64,000 nucleotides of DNA from Noviherbaspirillum sp. Root189. Its GTDB lineage: Bacteria > Pseudomonadota > Gammaproteobacteria > Burkholderiales > Burkholderiaceae_D. This document shows positions 36,627 to 44,806 of the stretch, in pieces. How positions within the stretch are numbered: position 1 is the first letter of the stretch; every line of letters begins with the position of its first letter. Made by a program: the position numbers and the translations under genes. Location: positions 18,533-82,532 of the forward strand of contig NZ_LMHZ01000018.1 in NCBI RefSeq assembly GCF_001428545.1, in the 5' to 3' direction. The notes under the pieces were generated by a model. It was not told the origin of the DNA. It worked only from the letters and a program-made list of their open reading frames with translations, and ran no database searches.

Positions 36627-37644
36627 GGGACGTGCCCTCCCGCTTTGTTGGCGCACCGGCCGCCGTTGGCCGCGTCGACGTGGCAAGTGCGTCCGCCTTG
36701 CGCGATGCGTTGCGCGTTTTCCAGGCCACATAGGAGCCTACGATGCCGTTAGGCAAGAAAATCACCAGCAATACCAGGATCGGACCGAAGACAATGAAAC
36801 GGTAATCCTGCAGGAACTGCAGGTACTGGGTGAGCCATGGCATGGAGATCGACCCGAGCAGGGGGCCGAACAGGGTGCCAATGCCGCCGATCAGCATGAA
36901 CATGGTCATATCAAAAGTATGTTCAACACCGGCGAGGCCAGGACCGAGAAAGCGCACCGAGCCGGCATACAAGCCGCCGGCAAGGCCTGCGTAGAACACC
37001 GACAGCATGAAGGCCAGCAGTTTGTTGCGCATCAGGTTGATGCCGAGCGCTTCCGCCAGATCATCACTGTTGCGAACCGCCATGAAGGTGCGCCCAAGCA
37101 AGGAAGTAACGATACGCTGCATTACCCAGACGCTCAGCACGAGAAAGAACAACACCAGATAGTACTGCGCACGCGGCGTCTCGAAATCAATGCCGGCGAT
37201 CGACTCGGGAGCCGGAATGCCGATAATCCCGACGGTTCCATGGGTCAGGCTCTCCCATTTTTCGATCAGCAGATACATGATGTACCCGACGCACAGCGTA
37301 AAGATGGAAAAGAAGTGCCCTTTCAGCCTGAGCGAAACGAGTCCGACAAAAAAGCCGAGCGCGGTCGCTACGAAACCCGACAGCGCAAAAGCGATCCAGA
37401 ATGGAACGTGGTGATCCACGGTGAGAATGCCGACGGTATATGCACCCACCGCCATGAACCCGGCGTGGGCCAGATTGAACTGGCCGGTATAACCGGTAAT
37501 CAGGTTCAGGCCGATCGTGGCGATGGCGTAGATGTAGGCGAGCGACATCACGGTAAGCAGATAATCATTGCCTGCGAACACAGGGAATAGCAGTGCGAGG
37601 ACAAGCAGCAGTGTCCAGCCGATTTTTCCTTCAATGAATTTCAT
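36619..37644 (-). CDS. livM: LIV-type ABC transporter permease LivM, 341 aa
   Basis: ATG 37644 with AAAGGAG, 2 bases after the livH stop. About ten hydrophobic segments; the LivM hallmark LNLITGYTGQFNLAHAGFMA is at about residues 45-65 and the cytoplasmic coupling region GRTFMAVRNSDDLAEALGIN at about 190-210. The C terminus is extended by a polar, basic tail (ATSTRPTAAGAPTKREG). Forms the inner-membrane channel with LivH. Confidence 0.94.
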   Translation of the reverse strand: MKFIEGKIGWTLLLVLALLFPVFAGNDYLLTVMSLAYIYAIATIGLNLITGYTGQFNLAHAGFMAVGAYTVGILTVDHHVPFWIAFALSGFVATALGFFVGLVSLRLKGHFFSIFTLCVGYIMYLLIEKWESLTHGTVGIIGIPAPESIAGIDFETPRAQYYLVLFFLVLSVWVMQRIVTSLLGRTFMAVRNSDDLAEALGINLMRNKLLAFMLSVFYAGLAGGLYAGSVRFLGPGLAGVEHTFDMTMFMLIGGIGTLFGPLLGSISMPWLTQYLQFLQDYRFIVFGPILVLLVIFLPNGIVGSYVAWKTRNASRKADALATSTRPTAAGAPTKREGTSHA

Positions 37645-37646
37645 GT

Positions 37647-38510
37647 TTATCGCACTCCTTTAGTGAACAGGCCTTCCGGTCGTACCGAGAGAATGACCAC
37701 CAACAGCACGAAGGCGATAATGTCCTTGTAGTCGGTCGAGATGTAGAAGGCGCCAAAGGCCTCCGCAAAACCGATGATGAGACCCCCGACTATGGCGCCG
37801 GGAACGCTGCCCATGCCGCCAAGCACGATGATCACGAAAGCCTTGGTAATCACCAGGTTGCCCATTGCCGGATACACCAGATTGATCGGTGCATAAAGGG
37901 TTGCCGCAACTGCGGCGAGAATGCCGGAAATCGCAAACGTCAGCATGGCTACACGGTTTGGATCGATGCCGACCAGGGCGGCACCATCGCGGTTCTGCGC
38001 CATCGCAATGATGGTTGAGCCGGTAATGGTTTTTTTCAGGAACAGATGCAACGCCACCATCAATCCGAAGGCAGCAACGACGATCAGCATGCGCTGGACC
38101 GGCATGATCAGGCCCGAAAACTCCATGATGCCGGTATAAGGTGTTTGCATGCGCTGAAAGTCAGCCCCGAAAAGTGCTTGTGCGCCTGACTCCAGGAACA
38201 GCAGGATACCGATCGCGGCGATCATGTGATGCAGGCCGGGAGCATTTCGCAGCGGGTGAAATACCAGGCGTTCCGCTATCACAGCCAGAATCGCCACAAC
38301 CCCCGCAGCGCCCACCATGGCAAGCCAGTAGTTGAGTCCCAGCTTGCCCATCAGAATGAACGCCGCGTAGGCACCAACCATGTAGAAGGCGCCATGTGCA
38401 AAGTTGGGTACGTGAAGAATGCCGTAGACCAGTGTCAGTCCCAGCGCCACCAGGCTATAGACGCCGCCAAGCGTTAGTCCGTTAAGGACCTGTTGAAAAA
38501 GCAAATCCAA
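37647..38510 (-). CDS. livH: LIV-type ABC transporter permease LivH, 287 aa
   Basis: First gene of the operon. Start chosen at TTG 38510, which lies 8 bases after AAGGAGA and gives the usual LivH beginning (LDLLFQQVLNGLTLGGVYSL) and a normal length. An upstream in-frame start would add 36 residues without family resemblance. Hydrophobic segments alternate with the LivH blocks YGILHVPNFAHGAFYMVGAY, MAQNRDGAALVGIDPNRVAM and FVIIVLGGMGSVPGAIVGGL. A promoter with TTGACA and an IclR-type box lies about 100 bases upstream. Confidence 0.93.
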   Translation of the reverse strand: MDLLFQQVLNGLTLGGVYSLVALGLTLVYGILHVPNFAHGAFYMVGAYAAFILMGKLGLNYWLAMVGAAGVVAILAVIAERLVFHPLRNAPGLHHMIAAIGILLFLESGAQALFGADFQRMQTPYTGIMEFSGLIMPVQRMLIVVAAFGLMVALHLFLKKTITGSTIIAMAQNRDGAALVGIDPNRVAMLTFAISGILAAVAATLYAPINLVYPAMGNLVITKAFVIIVLGGMGSVPGAIVGGLIIGFAEAFGAFYISTDYKDIIAFVLLVVILSVRPEGLFTKGVR

Positions 38511-38590
38511 AACCTTGTCTCCTTGTAGGTGATTGCCGCTGCTTGGCGACAATGCATGGTTCACAGTCTGTGCCGTGTTGGTTGTTGCAA

Positions 38591-38618
38591 CGCTAATCAA
38601 AACGGCCGACGGTGTCAA
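38591..38618 (-). promoter_or_regulatory. Candidate promoter of the liv operon
   Basis: Reading leftwards: -35 TTGACA (38618-38613), then after 17 bases a weak -10 TAGCGT. The IclR-type box at 38633-38651 is 14 bases upstream of the -35, the same geometry as at 21011-21049. It leaves a 5' leader of about 70 bases before livH. Confidence 0.5.
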
Positions 38619-38632
38619 CGCTTTTGGAACGT

Positions 38633-38651
38633 TGTTCCGCTGTGCGAAACA
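38633..38651. promoter_or_regulatory. IclR-type operator candidate between livH and tctC
   Basis: TGTTCCGC-TGT-GCGAAACA, an inverted repeat with one mismatch, the same box as 21011-21029. TTGACA lies 14 bases to the left (minus strand) and TTGACC (38666-38671) exactly 14 bases to the right (plus strand). One operator could thus serve both divergent promoters. The IclR gene is 1.3 kb downstream. Confidence 0.6.
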
Positions 38652-38758
38652 TAAATCACGTTGCCTTGACCTATCACAACGCTTGCAGAGGCCGGCTTTC
38701 GCTGGCAGGATGCGATTGAGACCGTAGGGCTAATTCCTGGAACGCCGGTGCAGAATAC

Positions 38759-38782
38759 TGTTTCGCTGTGAAAAACACAGCG
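38759..38782. promoter_or_regulatory. Second, weaker IclR-type box overlapping a hairpin
   Basis: TGTTTCGC-TGT-GAAAAACA (38759-38777) matches the box with two mismatches in the right arm. It overlaps a perfect inverted repeat CGCTGTG-AAAAA-CACAGCG (38764-38782). It lies about 80 bases upstream of the tctC ATG and might be an auxiliary operator. Confidence 0.4.
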
Positions 38783-38855
38783 TTCCCGGTTGCCGATCAA
38801 GACATGGAGAAAGTGCATCGCAAGTTGTGTATAAATAACTCACTAAGGAGACAAC

Positions 38856-39848
38856 ATGATTACCCGTTTCTTTTCTCGCCTGGCTCCAGTTGCTGCTGCC
38901 GCACTGCTAGCTGTCGCTTCGAACGCAGCGAACGCGCAGTCGCCAGCTCAGACCTATCCAAACAAGCCGATCCACATCATCGTGACCTTTACGCCGGGTG
39001 GCGCCCCGGATATCATCGGGCGCATGCTGGCAGACCGGCTCTCCGCTGCCTGGGGCCAACCGGTGGTCGTGGACAATAAGCCGGGCGCGGGCGGCAATAT
39101 CGGTGCCGATGTCGTGGCAAAGGCACCGCCTGATGGCTACAACCTGGTGGTCGGCACAGTAGGTACGCATGCGATCAACGGCGCGCTATACCAGAAGATG
39201 CCTTACGATATGGTCAAGGACTTTACGCCGATCAGCCTGCTCGCAACGACGCCGAACATGCTGGTAGTGCACAACAACGTGCCGGTCAAAAATTTGAAGG
39301 AATTCATTGAACTCGGCAAGAAAGAAGGCAAGATGACATTTGCTTCTTCCGGTTCGGGCACGTCCATCCATGTCTCAGGGGAGTTGTTCAAGACGCAAAC
39401 CGGAATCGACATGCAGCATGTGCCCTATAAGGGCCGTGCCAGTGCGATTCCTGACCTCCTCGGCGGAAGGGTTACCATGATGTTCGACAACATGCCCTCC
39501 AGCCTGCCCTTGGTCCGTGAAGGTAAGCTGAAAGCGCTTGGCGTGACCAGCGCAAAGCGTTCACCGGCGGCGCCGGATATTCCGACCATTGCTGAAGGCG
39601 GCCTGCCGGGGTTTGAGGCAGTGTCGTGGTTTGCGCTGTTTGCGGCACCCGGTGTCCCCAAACCCATCGTCGACAAATTGCAGGCAGAGGTCAGCAAGAT
39701 TCTGAAGTCGCCGGACGCATCGAAACGTCTGCTCGACATTGGCCTGGAACCGATTGGTTCGACACCGGAAGAATTGGCGACCTACCAGCGCAGCGAAATT
39801 GCCAAGTGGAGTAAGGTGGTTAAAGATTCCGGGGCAAAGGCCGAATAA
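38856..39848 (+). CDS. Bug/TctC-family tripartite tricarboxylate receptor, 330 aa
   Basis: ATG 38856 with a near-perfect AAGGAGA. Signal peptide ends at NAQ/SPAQTYPNKPIHIIVTF; the Bug start motif is followed by [40 protein letters not shown] and [20 protein letters not shown]. Paralogous to the receptor at 23575 along its entire length. It is divergent from the liv operon and followed by the IclR gene. No TctAB permease genes are seen, so it may be an orphan or sensory receptor. Confidence 0.93.
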   Translation: MITRFFSRLAPVAAAALLAVASNAANAQSPAQTYPNKPIHIIVTFTPGGAPDIIGRMLADRLSAAWGQPVVVDNKPGAGGNIGADVVAKAPPDGYNLVVGTVGTHAINGALYQKMPYDMVKDFTPISLLATTPNMLVVHNNVPVKNLKEFIELGKKEGKMTFASSGSGTSIHVSGELFKTQTGIDMQHVPYKGRASAIPDLLGGRVTMMFDNMPSSLPLVREGKLKALGVTSAKRSPAAPDIPTIAEGGLPGFEAVSWFALFAAPGVPKPIVDKLQAEVSKILKSPDASKRLLDIGLEPIGSTPEELATYQRSEIAKWSKVVKDSGAKAE

Positions 39849-39870
39849 TCTGAATACGTTTTAAATTAAC

Positions 39871-39910
39871 CCGTATGTACCGGCGTTTTGCTACGCGCCG
39901 GCACATACGG
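39871..39910 (+). terminator. Hairpin between tctC and the IclR gene
   Basis: CCGTATGTACCGGCG and CGCCGGCACATACGG pair over 15 bases with one mismatch and a 10-base loop. It starts 22 bases after the tctC stop. No T-run follows, so termination may be partial. Confidence 0.6.
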
Positions 39911-39991
39911 CAAAGGTAAAGTTTGGCTCCTTGATCAGGGTATTGCTGCCCTGCCCGCGCACCTGCGCACGATGCGTATTTTCGATATCAC

Positions 39992-40804
39992 ATGACTGCT
40001 TCCGACGGCAACGCTCTGCCCGCTCCAGATGAAGGCAAATCTGCGGAGGATCGATATTTCATTACCGCGCTGGCACGTGGACTCGACGTGCTTGCCTGCT
40101 TCCGGTCGGGCGATACCTCTCTCAGTAATCAGCAAATCTCCGAGCGCTGTGGCCTGCCGAAATCGACTGTCACGCGAATTGCCTACACTCTGTCGAAGCG
40201 GGGTTATCTGACACAGGTCGAGCCGGGCGGTCGCTACGCTTTGGGCACCGCCACACTGGCACTGGGCAGTTCCATGCTGGCGCGGATGGACATTCGGCAA
40301 TATGCGCGCCCCCTGATGCAGGAACTTGCCGATCAGGCCAAGGCCACGCTGGCGCTGGGTGTACGCGATCGCTTATCGGTGATTTATACGGAAGTCGCGC
40401 GCAGCACCGCCACGCTTGCCCTGACGATGCAGGTCGGTTCACGGATCCCGCTGGCAACTTCGGCGATTGGACGCGCCTATTTGGCAAGCGCTTCGGAGCA
40501 GGAACGCAATGCCATTCTAAAGCTGGCCCACGAACTGGATGATTCCGCCGCCGACGCGATACGTCAGGGCATCGCGCGCGGTGTCGAAGATTTCATGCAA
40601 TACGGCTGTACCACCTCGTTCGGCGAATGGCAGAAGGACGTCAACGGCATTGCCGTTGCTTTCCGTACAGCGGGCACGATACCGACCATGGTGATGAACT
40701 GTGGCGGTCCGTCCTTTAGTCTCACGAAAGAATATCTGCTCATGGAAGTGCGGCCCAAGCTCCTGGCGATGGCCAGGAAGCTGGAGTCTTCATCTTTCTC
40801 GTGA
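39992..40804 (+). CDS. IclR-family transcriptional regulator, 270 aa
   Basis: N-terminal winged helix at about residues 22-85 (FITALARGLDVLACFRSGDT; helix-turn-helix NQQISERCGLPKSTVTRIAY; wing TQVEPGGRYALG). IclR effector domain at about 95-260 (DIRQYARPLMQELADQAKAT and PLATSAIGRAYLASASEQER; late NGIAVAFR). The length is typical. It lies downstream of tctC and next to the divergent liv operon. Palindromic boxes matching IclR-type operators occur before liv/tctC and before the distant cyclase operon. It is therefore the likely local regulator of both. The ATG has a weak ribosome binding site. Confidence 0.92.
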   Translation: MTASDGNALPAPDEGKSAEDRYFITALARGLDVLACFRSGDTSLSNQQISERCGLPKSTVTRIAYTLSKRGYLTQVEPGGRYALGTATLALGSSMLARMDIRQYARPLMQELADQAKATLALGVRDRLSVIYTEVARSTATLALTMQVGSRIPLATSAIGRAYLASASEQERNAILKLAHELDDSAADAIRQGIARGVEDFMQYGCTTSFGEWQKDVNGIAVAFRTAGTIPTMVMNCGGPSFSLTKEYLLMEVRPKLLAMARKLESSSFS

Positions 40805-40864
40805 GCGGGTGCCGGTCAGGAAAAGCCGCGTCACTTAGCTTTATCACCTGTTCCAAGGCGCCGC

Positions 40865-41368
40865 TCAAGGCGTGGAGTGATGCCGACCCAGCTGCAGATA
40901 CATTCCGCTGGCGATCATGCCGAACAACAGGTGCCCCATCACGGCAGCCCAGCCTCGCATCTCGGCGAACCACGGGAACACACCCACCATCACAAAGAAG
41001 TTGAACAGATAAAGTATCAGTCCAAATACGCCACCCGCAAACAATACTGTTCCCGGACTCGTATCCCAACCGAACGATTCAATGAGGGCGGCTATGATAA
41101 TTGCGAAGACGACTCCGAGGATGTAATGGGTAATCAATGCGACAGTTACGATGCCGACATTAAATTCGGACGATTGCAACACGCCGCTTCCCATACTGAT
41201 AGCAGCGATCTTATGAGACATCGCCCAAGGCGAAGAACCGAGCGAAGTCATTGACCAGAACAGCTCGAGCACCATAAGGGCAGCACCGGCAACCAGGCCG
41301 GACGCGATCGCTGCGCGCCAGTCAGGCGCGTGAGCACGCCATCTATGCAGTGGAAGATGCAATTGCAT
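40865..41368 (-). CDS. Integral membrane protein, 167 aa
   Basis: ATG 41368 follows AAGGAGGT, one of the strongest ribosome binding sites in the window. Four hydrophobic segments are visible, at about residues 20-42 (ASGLVAGAALMVLELFW), 70-95 (VGIVTVALITHYILGVVFAI), 105-130 (VLFAGGVFGLILYLFNFFVM) and 140-160 (AAVMGHLLFGMIASGMYL). Conserved-looking His residues sit in the second and fourth segments. It resembles small uncharacterised membrane proteins of proteobacteria; function unknown. Confidence 0.7.
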   Translation of the reverse strand: MQLHLPLHRWRAHAPDWRAAIASGLVAGAALMVLELFWSMTSLGSSPWAMSHKIAAISMGSGVLQSSEFNVGIVTVALITHYILGVVFAIIIAALIESFGWDTSPGTVLFAGGVFGLILYLFNFFVMVGVFPWFAEMRGWAAVMGHLLFGMIASGMYLQLGRHHSTP

Positions 41369-41886
41369 GATTACCTCCTTGGAAATGACCGCACCCAACC
41401 CCGGTCCATGCCTGATTAAATCTGCTTATCACTGATCAATTAGCGATCACATTTCATTCATTATCGGACGATGACGAGTTAATCTCGCCTTAAGGAAACA
41501 AACGGCTCATGGAAAGATCGGCACGCCGGGTGTCTCGCCGGCGAAGCGCATTTCATCAAGTGCACGGCGTGCGCTGTCGATATCCGGAAGCAGATAGTAA
41601 AGATGATGTCGCATGGTGTGCTCCTTCACGCGGACAATCTGTTCCCTCAGTATAGGCATTATCAACTGGCTTGCAATCATCCTCTTGTTGCCGCTCCCGC
41701 CCCTGTGGTAGCAGCGGTGTATAAACTTTTCCGTACAGTCGTTTCGTAGCGCGTAAATATTGCATTAGCCGCTCCTGTCTGTCGTGAAAGCCTCTGGCGC
41801 AAATCTTGCGAGAGATATAACGGCATGCTTTTCCGGAGTGCCCTACTTCAACAACTTAACCCCTTTACGTTCCAAGGAGACATGAC
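41369..41886. other. Intergenic region with one truncated small gene
   Basis: Apart from the 35-codon ORF at 41507-41614 nothing was recognised. It presumably holds the promoter of the Ser-rich exported protein gene. Confidence 0.4.
41507..41614 (-). pseudogene. Truncated 35-codon ORF, N terminus of a longer protein
   Basis: ATG 41614 has an AAGGAG site 7 bases upstream. The reading is MRHHLYYLLPDIDSARRALD followed by EMRFAGETPGVPIFP and a stop. The opening recalls a larger Burkholderiales membrane-protein family that begins M-R-x-x-L-Y-x-L-L-P-D with SARR following, which continues for well over 100 residues. That recollection has not been verified. If right, this is a truncated copy with an intact translation start. 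Confidence 0.4.
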
Positions 41887-42372
41887 ATGCAAACGAAACT
41901 ACTTTCCCTCGCGGTATCCGCATTCCTTCTTTCCATGGGGACTGCATCGGTCCAGGCGCAAACTTCAAGCTCCAGCGGCGCAGCGGATGCGACCACCAAG
42001 AGCGCAGGCGGAAAGACTGATGCCAATCGCGCTGGCCAGATGAGCCCGACAGGTGAAAATGAGACGACCAGTGCCACCAAGAAGCCGTCGGCCAGCGGTT
42101 CTTCCGGCAGCGACTCCACTTCTGGCAAATCGATGTCCGGTAAATCTCACTCAAGCAAATCGCATTCGAGCAAATCCTCAGACAGCGGCATGTCCTCGGG
42201 CAGCAGCAATTCATCGAGCGGCAGCATGTCCTCGGGAGCGAGCGGTGGCGGTGAGGCAAACACCAAGAGTGCCAGTGGCAAAACCAGTTCCAATCGCAGT
42301 GGAAAGATGAGCCCGACAGGTGAAAACGAAACCACCAGCGCTACACCCAAGGCCGGGAACAAGAGCCAGTAA
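41887..42372 (+). CDS. Exported Ser/Gly-rich disordered protein, 161 aa
   Basis: Good ribosome binding site (AAGGAGA). Signal peptide to VQAQ (about residue 25). The mature protein is dominated by Ser, Gly, Lys and Thr. It contains two copies of a motif, NRAGQMSPTGENETTSATKK at about 47-66 and NRSGKMSPTGENETTSATPK at about 136-155. Between them is a Ser-Lys-His-rich tract (SHSSKSHSSKSSDSG). No fold is expected for most of it. It is likely periplasmic or surface-exposed; function unknown. Confidence 0.75.
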   Translation: MQTKLLSLAVSAFLLSMGTASVQAQTSSSSGAADATTKSAGGKTDANRAGQMSPTGENETTSATKKPSASGSSGSDSTSGKSMSGKSHSSKSHSSKSSDSGMSSGSSNSSSGSMSSGASGGGEANTKSASGKTSSNRSGKMSPTGENETTSATPKAGNKSQ

Positions 42373-42594
42373 TCAGTATCCCGGCAGCGGAACCGTCAAC
42401 AGGAGAAGCGAAGAAGGAAGTAAGAGTTAGCGACGCTATGTGGTCAGCTTATTTCTGTTGACGGGCAATACCGCTTCGGCGCATGCAATAAATTCACCCA
42501 AGAAATCCGTACACTACAGTGAACGTTTTGTCGTTCCTGAAGGTCAGTGCATCTGATCCAAAAACTTGATAAACGATGCACGACCGGAGCCTTA

Positions 42595-42933
42595 ATGAGT
42601 GACCAGAGCAACAGTAACGGAACGCAGGACGATCACCGGAAACACAGTCCTGCAGGTAACCCCACGGCAACGACTTACGACCCAAACCGCCTCCTGGATT
42701 CGCTGATCGACAGACTGCAACTGAAGAACGATGCCGCCCTGTCGCGGACGCTGGAGGTCGCCCCTCCTGTCATCAGCAAGATCCGACATAAACGCGTGCC
42801 GGTACGCGCGTCCTTGCTGATTCGCATGCATGAGGTAACGAACCTGAGTATTCGCGAATTACGTGACTTGATGGGTGATCGGCGCCAGAAATATCGGATC
42901 AGCGATTCATTCATTCATGTAAGGCCTTTATGA
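42595..42933 (+). CDS. Small helix-turn-helix (XRE/Cro-like) protein, 112 aa
   Basis: Start ATG 42595. A polar N-terminal tail of about 30 residues is followed by a helix-turn-helix at about 35-90: DSLIDRLQLKNDAALSRTLE, VAPPVISKIRHKRVPVRASL, MHEVTNLSIRELRDLMGDRR. This resembles phage-repressor-like proteins without an effector domain. It stands alone. It may be a transcription factor or nucleoid-associated protein. Confidence 0.7.
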   Translation: MSDQSNSNGTQDDHRKHSPAGNPTATTYDPNRLLDSLIDRLQLKNDAALSRTLEVAPPVISKIRHKRVPVRASLLIRMHEVTNLSIRELRDLMGDRRQKYRISDSFIHVRPL

Positions 42934-43041
42934 ATAAATGATCGCAGTGATGTGTTGGAACAGGCCATGGCAACCGGCAGGATGACGAGTGCCGGTGTAC
43001 GTCGTCGATGTAACCAACGGCGTTGAGGGGTGAACGCGAGA

Positions 43042-43221
43042 TTATGCCTGATGCTTCCCGAGTGTTTCCCTGAGTTCTTCGATGCATTTCTGCATTGTGA
43101 AGGCACGTACGGATTCACGCGCATCGTCACCAGCAATATCCGCGACATCGATACTGGATTCCCAACGCTGGAGAAGATTTTCCAGTTCATCGACAGGTAC
43201 GGCTTGCGCGGTATAGGACAT
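43042..43221 (-). CDS. Small soluble protein, 59 aa
   Basis: ATG 43221 with GGAAA upstream. The product is acidic and helical: SYTAQAVPVDELENLLQRWE, SSIDVADIAGDDARESVRAF and MQKCIEELRETLGKHQA. The amphipathic pattern and clean reading make a real gene likely although it is short. No family recognised. It is encoded opposite the MFS-like gene that begins 200 bases to the right. Confidence 0.6.
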   Translation of the reverse strand: MSYTAQAVPVDELENLLQRWESSIDVADIAGDDARESVRAFTMQKCIEELRETLGKHQA

Positions 43222-43421
43222 TCAGTTTCCTTATGGATGCAGTAAGAGTGGTGATTGAATTGATTTGCGGAGACGCAAACCGACAGCGGGTGCTTCAGTA
43301 GTGTGACAAACGCCGTCAGACAAAGTTTGTAAAGGGCCATACATTTTTTCCGGCTGGGTGCCACGCTACCTGCACCGTCGGCGTACCGGTCAACCCGTGT
43401 GGAAAGTCCAGCGGAGCCAGC

Positions 43422-44678
43422 ATGAAACATTTGTCCTCGAAGTCCGACGACCCGGAGGGATTGCGCACGGTCCTGCACCACGAATGGCTCCGTACTGGCT
43501 ACGCCGTCCTTGCCTTCTTTCTCCTGCTATGTAGCTACACCATGCTGCGTCCGGTGCGCGATGATATGGCCGTACGCTTCGGCGCCGACCGCCTGCATTG
43601 GCTTTTCACCGGAACCTTTCTGTGCACGCTCGCGGTGATACCCTTGTTTGGCGCCGTTGTCCATCATGCGCGCCGTAACGCCATACTGCCAGTATGTTAC
43701 GGGTTCCTTGTCCTGAACCTGCTTGGGTTCTGCGCGGCGTTCAGAGCCGAAGGCAATGCATGGACGGCCGCGGCTTTTTTCATTTGGCTCAGTGTCTTTA
43801 ATCTTTTTGTCGTTTCCCTTTTCTGGAGCAACGTAAGCGATGCGTTTAATGCGCAGGAAGCGCAGCGTCGCTATGGCATGATCGCCGCCGGCGGCACAGT
43901 GGGAGCGATGGCCGGGCCGGCAATAACCGCGCTTGTTGCCCGCTACGTGAGTACATCCACTTTGCTGGCGACTTCTGCCGGGTTGATCTTTCTGGCGACG
44001 ATATGCATGATGGCGTTACGAAACGCATCCCCGGGAGATAACGGGACAAGCTTGCGGCCAGTGGGCGGGTCCATCGTCGCAGGCGTGCCGCTGACGCTGA
44101 AATTGCCGGAGTTGCGCGGAATTGCGCTGCTCGTCATTTGCCTGACTACGGTCTCAACCGTCCTCTATGTTGAAATTATTAGTCTGGCCGGCCAACACTA
44201 CGCCAGTTCCGGTGAGCGCAAGACCTTCTTCGCCTCGGTGGACCTTGCAGTCAATCTCCTTGCCTTTGGCCTGCAGCTCGCGGGAACCCGCTTTGTCGTC
44301 AGGCATGCAGGACTTGCCCTGGCCCTAAGTATTGCGCCAGTCCTGATGCTGGCTGGACTTGTTGTGTTGGGTATCCGGCCGACCCTGATCGGATTTGCGG
44401 CAATACAAATACTGCACAGGGCAAGTGAATACGCGTTTGGAAAACCTGGGCGCGAAATGATTTACACGACTATCGGACCCGAAGGCCGCTTCAAGGCCAA
44501 GAATTTTATCGATACCACCGTCTACCGGGCAAATGACGCGGCCAGTGCATGGCTAATCAATCTTGTTCGCGGTGCCGGATGGAGCGCAGTGCTGCTGGTT
44601 GGGCTCCCCGCCGTGCTGGTATGGCTTGTCGCCGCGTTCCGTACCGGCATACGCTTCGACCGCCGAACTGACAAATAG
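43422..44678 (+). CDS. MFS-like transporter related to NTP/NDP exchangers, 418 aa
   Basis: Twelve hydrophobic segments. The N-terminal region (YAVLAFFLLLCSYTMLRPVR, DDMAVRFGADRLHWLFTGTF) and the block VVSLFWSNVSDAFNAQEAQR, RYGMIAAGGTVGAMAGPAIT resemble the bacterial MFS group annotated as NTP/NDP exchange or ATP/ADP-carrier-like proteins. The EAQRRYGMIAAGG element is characteristic of that group. The C-terminal half includes EYAFGKPGREMIYTTIGPEG, also typical. Transport of nucleotides is not established for free-living relatives. The start is ATG 43422 with a weak ribosome binding site. Confidence 0.75.
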   Translation: MKHLSSKSDDPEGLRTVLHHEWLRTGYAVLAFFLLLCSYTMLRPVRDDMAVRFGADRLHWLFTGTFLCTLAVIPLFGAVVHHARRNAILPVCYGFLVLNLLGFCAAFRAEGNAWTAAAFFIWLSVFNLFVVSLFWSNVSDAFNAQEAQRRYGMIAAGGTVGAMAGPAITALVARYVSTSTLLATSAGLIFLATICMMALRNASPGDNGTSLRPVGGSIVAGVPLTLKLPELRGIALLVICLTTVSTVLYVEIISLAGQHYASSGERKTFFASVDLAVNLLAFGLQLAGTRFVVRHAGLALALSIAPVLMLAGLVVLGIRPTLIGFAAIQILHRASEYAFGKPGREMIYTTIGPEGRFKAKNFIDTTVYRANDAASAWLINLVRGAGWSAVLLVGLPAVLVWLVAAFRTGIRFDRRTDK

Positions 44679-44806
44679 ATAACTCTGAGATAACGCTGGA
44701 CTGGGGACACCGGTTGATTCTGCTAAAACACGTCAAGTGTTGACGGGTATCAATCACGACTGGGGTCAAGCGACTATATTTCCCGCTGGAAATCAGGAGT
44801 TGCCCA

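Noticed and set aside
36190..37590. Open frame of 466 codons on the plus strand
   Set aside because: Antisense to livG and livM, whose motifs are unmistakable; its translation is low-quality and matches nothing.
42100..42250. Repetitive AGC/TCG-rich DNA resembling a repeat array
   Set aside because: It is the Ser-codon-rich part of the exported disordered protein gene, in frame throughout; not a CRISPR or satellite.
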